Shown here: piece by piece, positions 55,753 through 64,000 of the stretch
Numbering within the stretch: the stretch's first letter is position 1
Layout of the letters: every line of letters begins with the position of its first letter
From: Gymnopus androsaceus JB14
Taxonomy: Eukaryota > Basidiomycota > Agaricomycetes > Agaricales > Omphalotaceae
Length of the DNA: 64,000 nucleotides
Reading direction: 5' to 3'
Assembly: GCA_009733575.1 (NCBI GenBank)
Contig: ML769447.1
Coordinates: 205,217-269,216 of the forward strand
Position numbers and translations under genes: made by a program
Notes under the pieces: generated by a model
What the model was told of the DNA's origin: nothing
Seen by the model: only the letters and a program-made list of their open reading frames with translations
The model's database searches: none

Positions 55753-57606
55753 TCAAAACTCCCGACGTTTTCCTTTCGAATCTTTTGGAGCGTCTTTTGG
55801 ACTGCTATCAGTCGAAGATGATTGACGAGAACCCTCTCCCATCATCATCATGACAGGATTCACAATAGCCCGGGGCGAGCGTGGACTGCTAGTACTCGAA
55901 GACATGGAAGAGTAATTGTACATTGGAGCAGCCGCGGGAACACGGCCAGTCCTTGAGGACATGAAGGGGTAGCTGTATGATGGTTCAGGCGCGGAAATAT
56001 CGCGCATTCCGGCAAGGGGAGCAGGAATGGGCGGATATTGAGTTGCTGGCAAAGGGAACGAAGGCCCGCGCGGAACAGAATCATTACTGGCATTGGCATT
56101 GTTGGTATCACTGTGACTTGAAAATCCGCTCTGTCGCTGCGAATAACCGTGATAGCCTGGATAATGTCCCCGATAAGGAGTCTGAGCTGGAGGAGGATCA
56201 ATATAATGCGAATGCATGCCACTGCTGCGAGTCGAGTAGGGATTTCCAGTGGTGATGTTCAGCGATTCGAGCTCTGCGTTTGGTAGATTACCGTCCGACT
56301 CACTCCGACGAATATTTCGGCGAGTAGTGGGAGTGGGAAGCTGACGACTAGGAGCATGGTAAGGTGAATGCCGAACCGTACTGCTCGAGGCTGCATGAGA
56401 GCTAATATTGCTGCCTTGGGAGCCAGTCGGTGATACCGGAGCTTCATCGTTGTCGTTGTCGTCATTGTTGTCCCCACCTTGCGAGTCTGTGCTCGTACCT
56501 CGGCGGGATCTGGATCCACGGGGACGTCGCTTTCGAGTACGTTTGTCTTGGCCCACAAAAGACATGTCGAGCGTCCAATAGTCTCCGCTGCCTGGATGGC
56601 TCATGGGGCGCTTTACCTGAATGAACTCCCCTTTCAATGATAGCATATGTCGAATGGAGCCCTAAAGACACACTATCAGTAAATAGTTCGTCAAAAAAAT
56701 AAAAGAGAGCCTGCATACCTGCCATTTCGTCTCACCAGTTCTGAAGAATAGAAATCGTTCTTCAATTGCTTTGTAGATGTCTCGCAGAGAGAGTCGGTGA
56801 TCTGGAGCTCCGACAATAGCAAGCTGAACAAGCGTTGCTAGCTTCTGGATAGGCCTCTCACCATGAGGAGGATCGGGTAACGCGTTCAGATTGACGGGAA
56901 CGCCGTCAGGAATGCTATTTAGTTCACGAATTCGCCTTACTGTCTCCTCTCGCCGGTTCCGTCGCTCATCGACATAACGCGTGTCTGGAAGAGAATCGTA
57001 CGAATTTCGCCCGGAAGACGAAGACGATGCCGAGGAGAAGTTTCCTTGTGAATACACGCCAGCACTCTGGCGGTAAGGATAACTCTGATCGAGTTCGTAT
57101 TCGTGATTGGAAAGTTGGTACGATGAAGACCGAGAGTCATCCCAGGAATGGCTTTGTCCCCCCACGTATGCTTGAGTCGGATAGCTGAAATCGTCTTGTG
57201 GCGGGGAGAAATATTGAGAGGAGTAGCTCATTTCGCCTTCGTATATCGTCGGAGAGGTCGTTTGCGGCATCGGAAGCTGGTGAAATAAAAAAAGAATAGG
57301 AAAAAAAACAAGTCAGAAACACGAATGTGTGGCGCGCGCAAGTCCGTTGTGTGACACTTACCTGATCCGCACTCCCAAACATACTATTTCCTGAGCCCAT
57401 ACTAGGGAAAGGAAACGGATGTTGTGGCGCTTCGTCAATAGGTCAGTATGGCCAAGTTAATCGGATGTACTGGACCCACCTCCATGTCCTCGAAACCCGT
57501 TGTCGTCTTCGTCGTCTCGTCGAGCATAAAGTCGGAAGTTTGGAAATATATTATCGTCCTCGGACTTGAATAAAAGGTGAGAATTACCGGCCCCGAGCAT
57601 TGACAT
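55753..57606 (-). CDS. Forkhead (winged-helix) transcription factor
   Basis: Exons: 57480-57606 (start at MSMLGAGNSH; an in-frame ATG at 57642 is an alternative), 57362-57429, 56718-57276 and 55753-56661, with introns of 50, 85 and 56 nt, all in phase. The N-terminus is Gln/Ser/Tyr-rich and disordered. The forkhead domain spans exons 3-4: PIQKLATLVQLAIVGAPDHR, LSLRDIYKAIEERFLFFRTG, ETKWQ|GSIRHMLSLKGEFIQ and HPGSGDYWTLD. The recognition-helix hallmark WQxSIRHxLSL is present, with Met where many have Asn. A basic stretch (KRTRKRRPRGSRSRRG) follows, probably a nuclear localisation signal, then a Ser/Pro-rich tail ending DSKGKRREF. It is a nuclear DNA-binding regulator; targets are unknown. The splice site in the middle of WQ|GSIRH is typical of the family. 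Confidence 0.85.
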
Positions 57607-57642
57607 AGGTCTGAGTGAACCAATACGGACCCACAGAACCAT

Positions 57643-59732
57643 TCAAATGAAAGGAATGAATTGAAGGACGGGGAGGAGTTTCAAACGGAGCAGCACGTGG
57701 CGAAGAAACCTATTGTCAGTGACGGAAAATACACGAAAATTAAACATGGACCCACAGGAATGACATGCGTTAGTCGGATAAGGGTTGCGACGGCAAGAAA
57801 AAAAGTTTTTCGAAGAGTTGAAGGTGGTACAAGGAGGAGGTATGCGTTTAGAGACGTTTCTGTGGGGCTACATGTCGAAGAAACTGCGAGCTTTTAAAGG
57901 ATTTTGTGCTTTGACAAGCGAGAAAAAAGTCCCAGGAGCGAAATCTCCTTTCAAGGTAATAAAATACGATTGCTTTTGCACTGCTTTCCTCGGGATTGAG
58001 CCCGACCCACTTTTTCTCGTGTACGTGACCTTTTGAAGCACGGGCCATTGCCTAGAAGGGAAATAATCTCCAGCCATGGTTCGATTGGTAGGATGAAGTC
58101 TGGATTTGGAAACGTGGCGGAATTGGCTCGGACCAAGGTTTGGAGAATAACCATGAAAGGAAACTGGAGACGCGCACTAGCGCCCTGTCGGCGTTTAGAG
58201 CGCTTTGGCCGGCGCGATCCCGCCCTTCGAAAACGCGTCGGGTTTGCTTTGCGATGGATAGAAAGAAAAAAGGGAAAGATTCTTGAGAGTAATCCACGAG
58301 AGGGGAAACATATAGTGCACCGGGATATCGCATGGACCCACTGAGGGCCAGTTGGTAGTTTAGGACGCAGAATGAATAAGTAGTTACCGAAAATGTGTTC
58401 CAGTTGAAGAAACCATTCGGAAATTGCCGTAGAGACGGTAAACTTTGTATTTCTATTTGGCATGGCAGCTTTCACTGACATCGTTCTATTTTACGTTGCT
58501 TCTGCTTTGCGACGTTCTCGAGATACAACGTTAAGTAGTTCATTCATTGCTCGAACTCCCTGAGTCTCAATGCTGAATCCCCCTTGTTTCTGACAGTAGT
58601 TCGACCAAGGCTCCTGTGGGTCCTCCATCTTAGATATCTACATTGAGCGACCTCTCTGGATCTCCGAATCCCCATGGGTCAACCGGGCCATCGCTCGCTC
58701 GGAGCTGCCCAAGGGGGATGAACTCCATAGGCCTCTCCATTCTTTCGTTCTGTCAGAATGATTCCATGTAAGGCTTCTTAGCTTGAAATCGGAAGATACG
58801 AGAGACCGTACGACGTTGTACACAACAGTATGTTCGCTATTCCCGAATCCCTGAAGGTTGAATTCTCCACAGGTCTCTGCCATTCTCTTGTTTACTCATA
58901 AAGGCCCAGGGATCCTATGATAAGCCTTGAGCTCGTGATGCGCTCTGAAATACGACTTTGCGCATGCGGTACTCATCGCTAGTGACCTAAAGTCGTGGTG
59001 CATTGTCTCTGCCGAGTCAGCTACTAATAAGTACTATCCAGGCTACTAACCTATATTCGCGTGTCGGATATGTTGCTCAGTAAGTCTTGTATTCCTTCTC
59101 TATCGTTTCACTTGACACATAGATGCGCAAGAAGTGCATTGTCTCCTCGAGTTAACTACTAATATAGTAGAAAGCTTGCTACTACCTACATTCGCGTGTC
59201 AGATCTGTTGCTCAGTAAGTCTCATATTCCTTCTGAAACTCCTCTATCGTTTTCACTTGACATATGAAGCGCAAGGACTTTCCGACGTCGAATCAATCGC
59301 CTTGATCATCTATCTCATCTTATTCGTTGGAGTCGAAGACATGAATCGGGTGACTGCTCTCTACATACATGCTGGAGTAAAATTTCCAGCCAGAACTTCA
59401 AGACGTTCTCTAGCTCATTCTGCTTATTATCATCCAAGGGCCAGTATATATTGTCAAGCGGTAAACACGGTCGTCGTCATCAAATCTACGCGTAAAGAGG
59501 TGTTCAGCGCGTCATCATGAAATTCCACCTTCCCTTTTGTTCGTCGTGTGCGAACAGAATGGCGTCGCTCCAGATTGTCATTACTTAGGAGCCGGGTAAT
59601 TGGTTGAATGGTACAGTTTATTTTATGACTAGAGAATAACAGAGAAAGAAGTATATATACACAAGAAAAGCTCGAAATGAAGAGAAATGGAATGTAACTG
59701 TGATTTGTACTTCGTGAAAAGCTTGGAATGAT
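57643..59732. other. 2.1-kb region upstream of the forkhead gene, no gene recognised
   Basis: The left part should be the forkhead promoter and leader. Overlapping open frames on both strands at 57.95-58.5 kb lack any family resemblance or splice support. A partial tandem duplication lies at 59030-59275. Confidence 0.4.
59030..59275. repeat. ~115-bp tandem duplication
   Basis: Two adjoining copies share attcgcgtgtcrgat, ttgctcagtaagtct, tattccttct, tatcgttttcacttgacata and gcgcaag, with some indels. Confidence 0.6.
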
Positions 59733-60522
59733 TTAAGAAATAATGTAATCTAAGTCACCCTCCTGCACCCTAATCTCGACTACTTCGACCTCGTAATCGT
59801 TCAAAGTGGAATTGGTAGAAGATGCGGAGGTTGATATGAACCCGGAAGAATTTGGCGGCGAGGTCGAAGCAACGTCTGATTGCAGACAACAAGGGTTAGT
59901 TCATTCAATAAATGGGAACAGGAAGAAAGCAAAGCGACGAACATCGATCTTTTATGTAGGGAGGGATGAATAAATCCTACGTATTCAAGACAAAAACTTT
60001 GGTGAGAAAACAATCATCAATCAAGACTATCGCTGCGAAGCTCACTTGATTCCAAACGAATCCTTGGCTTCGCTGAATCGTCAAAATAGGGCGAAGAGTA
60101 AAGGTATTATGGCGTTGCTTCCTTCGATGATGTCTCTTTGGGGGCTCCGGTTCCTGCTCCGAATCTGCCTCTATAGCTCTTTGTTTTCCTTTAACATCCT
60201 GCTTTGACTCTAGAGATTTCTTCTCTCCGACACCTTCTTCATCGATGTCCATATTCAGATCGTTCGAGTCATCCGCCGACCGACCAACATTGTCGTCACG
60301 TTGCTCTGAATCATCCTGCGAGTCACTATGCTCATTGTCAGCAGCAGCAGCACTGCGATATTCCTCATCGTCTTCAGAACAAGATTCTGAACCGCTTTCG
60401 CTGTAGTCGTCATCGTCGTCGTACGGAATCTGCTCGTAGCAAGCCCATGTAGGCGGCGAGGCAGCTCTACGGCCAATAGTGCGACAGCGAAAGTAGTCGC
60501 TGTAAGGAGGTGATGCACTCAT
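59733..60522 (-). CDS. Acidic conserved hypothetical protein
   Basis: Exons splice in phase: MSASPPYSDYFRCRTIGRRA at 60522, an acidic disordered region (PYDDDDDYSESGSESCSEDD), a basic cluster (PPKRHHRRKQRHNTFTLRP), SQGFVWNQ|DLFIPPYIKDRYV|ASTSPPNSSGF, and ending EVEVVEIRVQEGDLDYIIS with TAA at 59733. Introns start GTGAGC (near 60046) and GTTCGT (near 59942). The conserved tail block (NQDLFxPxYIKDR, then NDYEVEVVEIRV) is one I associate with a basidiomycete-conserved protein of unknown function. The acidic and basic stretches suggest a nuclear or chromatin role, but that is a guess. Confidence 0.7.
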
Positions 60523-63479
60523 GATAGCCTTCTGTGAGCTTGGAGGTAGAGGTAAGAAGCTAAGAGACAAAGCAATGAGGAGCACTCGTGGATGTGAAAT
60601 GAAAGAATCGGCTCCGAGGGCCCGACTCCACGGATTTTGATAAGATAAGATGAAATTAGCGCCGAGTTTTCCAAACTTACCGGAATTAATCTTCCACTCA
60701 CTCTGGTCACTTTTCCTCGACAGTTAGACACGACTTTCAGGAATTTCCCTTTTTAGGTGCTATCTTTACATTCAGGCCATTGACAAGGTTTCTGTCGATT
60801 GGTTATTACTCTAAAATTTCAGCGACCTCGCTGTAGAACACCAGGAAAATCTGGGTGAACTGTGAATTGCTGTAGATCACTGTGGGAGCTGGACAGTCCT
60901 GTACAGAAGCCCAATATAATCCACAGCAGCCACGGAACTGTCCAGTTCTGTACAGAGGGTACCCTTCCTGTGCGAAAGCGGCGGAGATTCTACTTGCTCA
61001 GGCTAAGTATAAAGCTTCGACTTTACCTATTATTTTCTACACGGACATAGTACTACTACTAGCGGCCAGCAGGAAGTCATCCTCCGCTTGCTTTCCTCTC
61101 GCTAGCCGACTAAGCCTACTTGGAATTAAATGGTTCTCGCTCATTGTCCGCGGTTTTTGATGTTTAGTACGCATTTATTTCTAGATTCTCTCTTGCTTCA
61201 ACGTCCTTGAGGTTCGTGCTTGAGGTTAATAGAACCCCTATGACCTGGAGGAAACAGCTTAGTACTACTAGTCACTTAACCCGGTTTTAATCTGTTCTTG
61301 TCCTCATTTTCCCGCAGTTTGTTCAGCCAACTTTCAGTCCTTGTCCTATTCTTCTCACAAGCGCATTCAACGAGAACTTTATCTCTTTATCTTGTTGTTT
61401 GGTAACTCTGCGGTGAGCACATTGTCGAAGCTGCAATACTATCTTACTTATACTATCCTAGTACTTGTAGCGATCACGCAATTCATACCTCTGACGGCTT
61501 GTGTCGAACCTGGTCGAATATATTTCCGTAAAGTTCCGTAACGTTCCGCCTGTAGACTTTGGGGAACTCCAATCTGTGCAAACCTTAGGGTGGCTGAGAT
61601 TTATTTCCGTTTCAAAGACGTTGGTGTTGCTGTAAGTCTTTGTTCTTATTTTATATTATGGTTCGATGTATGCTAAATATTGCTCAGGAGATTATGTGGG
61701 CGATAGACGTCGGTGAGGAGTAGAACCGTTACTTGGAAAGCCGATAATCCCGTTGGAGTCTTCCTACTTCTCAAAATCTGCCGTTAATCTTATAGATGAG
61801 CTCTATTTATGCTTATCTCTCCTTTTCTGCAGTTCCGTAAAGTTCCGTTTCTCAAATATTATTTGAATGAGTGAGGAGGACTTTGGAATCGGACAAGATG
61901 CCAGAGCTTACCTCGATTTCGAGATATACAATCGTTCTTTCTTATTCTCGTATCATTCATGATAATGTTGCGAGCTCTCTTCTCTGCATATGTAGTATCT
62001 GGTCAAGCAGATATTGAAGGAGTGCTATAGAATATGGATTTGAAGTTTAACCTACTGGATTTGAACCGGGTGACTTCAGGAACAACCAGCTTAACCGAGT
62101 TCGATTCAACCTGTGACGATGACTTCGATCTATCTTGAGAGCTATATATTTAAAGTCTTCCTGAATGAGCCCCAGAAATAATTATGTTAGAAGCTCGGAA
62201 GCGTCCCTCAGAAACAATATCACGAAAGATCGCAAGGAATATTTTTGGAACTTGTGTCCTTCTACTAATGGCATCATTTCTTCCAATGGGATGCTGTTCA
62301 GACAGCGTCATCGGCGTGCAATAGCTGGAAATATACAAGGTTGGAAACTCGATCTTGAGTCCAAGTCTCCGAGAATTTGCGTAAGTAGCAACAGGATGTA
62401 TACGACACCAGCGAGGACCAGAAAGTTCTTTCGTCACGCTTGCAGGTCTGACTCGTCATTAACAATGCGGTAGAAGGTAAATATGGATGGATATTAATGT
62501 AGACTCGATTTAAAAACAACTTCACCTCCTTGAAGCCGCCGATATTCATCCTACAGCATGTTCTGCCAGCGCATCAAAGAAAGATGACTAAGTTCAGCTT
62601 CAAAGGCAAAAATAGCTGTCGAATCGCATTTGACTGAGCTCTCGGACAATCTAGGAGATGAATGCAGAAGTTTGAATCTACTCGAAAGTTCAACTTCAAA
62701 TAGACTAAATATAGTTACCGACTATACATACCTCGGGTGCAATTCTTTTTGTACTCCAGCCATCCTACGCAAGGCATATGCATATAGCAATATCGGGTCT
62801 AAGGTATCCCGTCTCGTCACAAGCAAAAGCAAAAAAGATGACAATGGCGTCTATCCGGAGGAACCACTATGTTAAATATAAAACATGTTTATTCCTGGCT
62901 GACCTACGAAGTTCGTGAGCTAGTTCGGGGCCGAAGCCCCGGTTCTTGCTGGAGAAGTTGATCTTGTTCCTCTTGATCTGACTCCTGAGTGCCCAACTCA
63001 CGATACGTGGACGAAATTGCTGGCAGCAAGTGCTCCAAAATAGAAAGTCGTTATCTGTGGTTGTACAGTAACATGAGCAGGACAGGCTGAAGGAGAAGGC
63101 CCTACGTTTAGGAAGGGCATAAACCGCGATTGCACTCAGCTCGAGGACAATTGAAGGATCCGCGTAGTGGCTGTGTCGATCACACATCAATTTCGCGCAT
63201 CTAGCGCCCAATGTTCCGCTTTGACCGCTTTGACCGCTTTGACCTCCATCACTAGTTTCTACTGGACAACAAAATTGTGGGTTCTTTGAATGACGTCTGC
63301 AGGAGGCTTCTTCAATAGATATTCTAATCCGGCTCTCAGGATGAAAACTTCATAGAAAGAAGAGGTCCATGGACCGTGGCACTTTCGTGGTGCGGCTGTT
63401 GTGGGGTATGAGGAAGTGAGCGTCATCTGTTTAACTCGAACTCTGCTGTCGCTAATTCTATCATGTCCGTTGGACCGCT
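60523..63479. other. 3-kb region without a recognisable gene
   Basis: Short frames only. 60850-60980 contains inverted words (ggacagtcctgtacag, ctgtccagttctgtacag) like those at 23700-23750. A tRNA-like T arm (minus strand, CACCCGGTTCAAATCC near 62060) has no matching acceptor. A (tttgaccgc)3 run lies at 63217-63242. Confidence 0.45.
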
Positions 63480-63780
63480 CCTTGAAATATCTTCATATCC
63501 CTCCTTTCAATCCGATATGGCCTTTTGTTTGTATTCACAAGCCTTGCCGTCTAATAACTTCCCGGAAATGGCCAATGGTCGTAAAGGATTCAGCTGATTT
63601 TATATTAGGAATGTACATACCTATTATAAGAAGGCTGCGCTATCTGTGTCTGCCCAAGTTAGGACGCGTGCTCGCGGCTTTCATGGGTAGGTTTTCATTC
63701 AACAGATCAAACTCAGCAGCCATGTGTTGCAAATGGTCAAGTATTACAAGACACTCTTCAGAGAAGGCCTGAATACATAC
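63480..63780 (-). pseudogene. Unrecognised coding remnant with in-frame stops
   Basis: The minus strand reads QAFSEECLVILDHLQHMAAE, FDLLNENLPMKAASTRPNLG, a stop, RSLLIIGMYIPNIKSAESFT, TIGHFREVIRRQGL, a stop, then IQTKGHIGLKGG. The amino-acid run looks protein-coding but has three stops in one frame. No family is recognised. Confidence 0.3.
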
Positions 63781-63924
63781 CAGCAAAATCACGGAACAAA
63801 ATCAAAGCGTATAGGGAAGCTACGTACGTATCAAAAATAGCATCTCTTTACGAACCGTATCATACACGGACGAACCAATAGGTCAGTCAAAAAACGAACA
63901 CCGTGATATCACTCCCCAGAGACA

Positions 63925-63932
63925 TATATAAA
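63925..63932 (+). promoter_or_regulatory. TATA box of a gene at the right edge
   Basis: TATATAAA, 52 bases before an ATG at 63977. Confidence 0.45.
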
Positions 63933-63976
63933 GACTGTTTTTTTGCTACTGCTCTACAGGCCACTGACCAGCAAAG

Positions 63977-64000
63977 ATGATTCAGATACGATTCTCTCTC
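63977..64000 (+). CDS. Possible start of a gene cut by the window edge
   Basis: ATG followed by seven open codons (MIQIRFSL), with a TATA box 52 bases upstream and a CT-rich, AG-containing leader. The hydrophobic start could be a signal peptide. Too short to identify. Confidence 0.35.

Noticed and set aside
57951..58481. 176-codon minus-strand frame
   Set aside because: Overlaps open frames on the other strand, has no splice support or family resemblance, and lies in the forkhead upstream region.
59134..59520. 128-codon frame MHCLLELTTN...
   Set aside because: It begins inside a tandem duplication and shows no domain; likely chance.
60862..61160. Overlapping frames at 60.86-61.16 kb
   Set aside because: They cover inverted ctgtacag-type words and have no family resemblance.
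62040..62110. tRNA-like T arm (GGTTCAAATCC on the minus strand)
   Set aside because: No acceptor or anticodon arm can be paired around it; at most a tRNA fragment.

Overview
The window looks like nuclear DNA of a mushroom-forming basidiomycete (Agaricomycetes). The genes carry many short introns (about 38-60 nt, mostly GTATGT/GTRNGT donors and YAG acceptors). The protein families also fit: F-box-like proteins, a TPR-CHAT protein, a SMYD-like SET protein, a membrane-anchored GH16 glucanase, long-loop MFS transporters, a forkhead factor, and a Pif1-type Helitron. I see no prokaryotic operons, CRISPR or phage.

Left part (1-23.3 kb): a heavily rearranged F-box/SET/GH16 locus. An intact F-box gene (2472-4076) is followed by a broken SET gene, and the pair recurs at 18.8-22.7 kb with the opposite fate: broken F-box, intact SET. 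A 3.7-kb tandem duplication (3909-7601 and 7602-11399) copied the F-box 3' end, the broken SET gene and the promoter of a small secreted protein gene (11417-11849). A roughly 1.3-kb segment is present three times, once inverted at the left edge. Between the two cassettes, on the minus strand, lies the most striking gene: two N-terminal ubiquitin-interacting-like motifs, 19 nearly identical 45-residue TPR-type repeats and a C-terminal CHAT protease domain (12761-17536), broken by one missing base.

Middle part (23.3-38 kb): CpG-poor, transposon-rich DNA. It holds a multi-membrane-span gene (23898-25263), then an older coding remnant cut by a Tc1/mariner-type MITE (TA duplication) and by a TRIM retrotransposon with 185-bp LTRs and a 5-bp duplication. 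A third SET copy has an inverted 5' half and is split by a 5367-bp Helitron whose ends can be fixed to the base by comparison with the intact SET gene. The Helitron in turn carries a hAT-type MITE with an 8-bp duplication and a fold-back element. A GH16 pseudogene lies tail-to-tail with this SET copy.

Right part (38-64 kb): more ordinary gene-bearing DNA. It holds a small membrane/coiled-coil gene, an F-box-like gene, two MFS transporters around a zinc alcohol dehydrogenase and a truncated FAD monooxygenase, an intron-containing tRNA-Thr(AGT), an amidohydrolase, a forkhead transcription factor, an acidic conserved hypothetical gene, and the probable start of another gene at the right edge. 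Several long intergenic stretches hold nothing recognisable. Frameshifts noted in the CHAT, secreted-protein and alcohol dehydrogenase genes may be sequencing errors; those in the GH16 and SET copies come with nonsense changes or deletions and are real decay.
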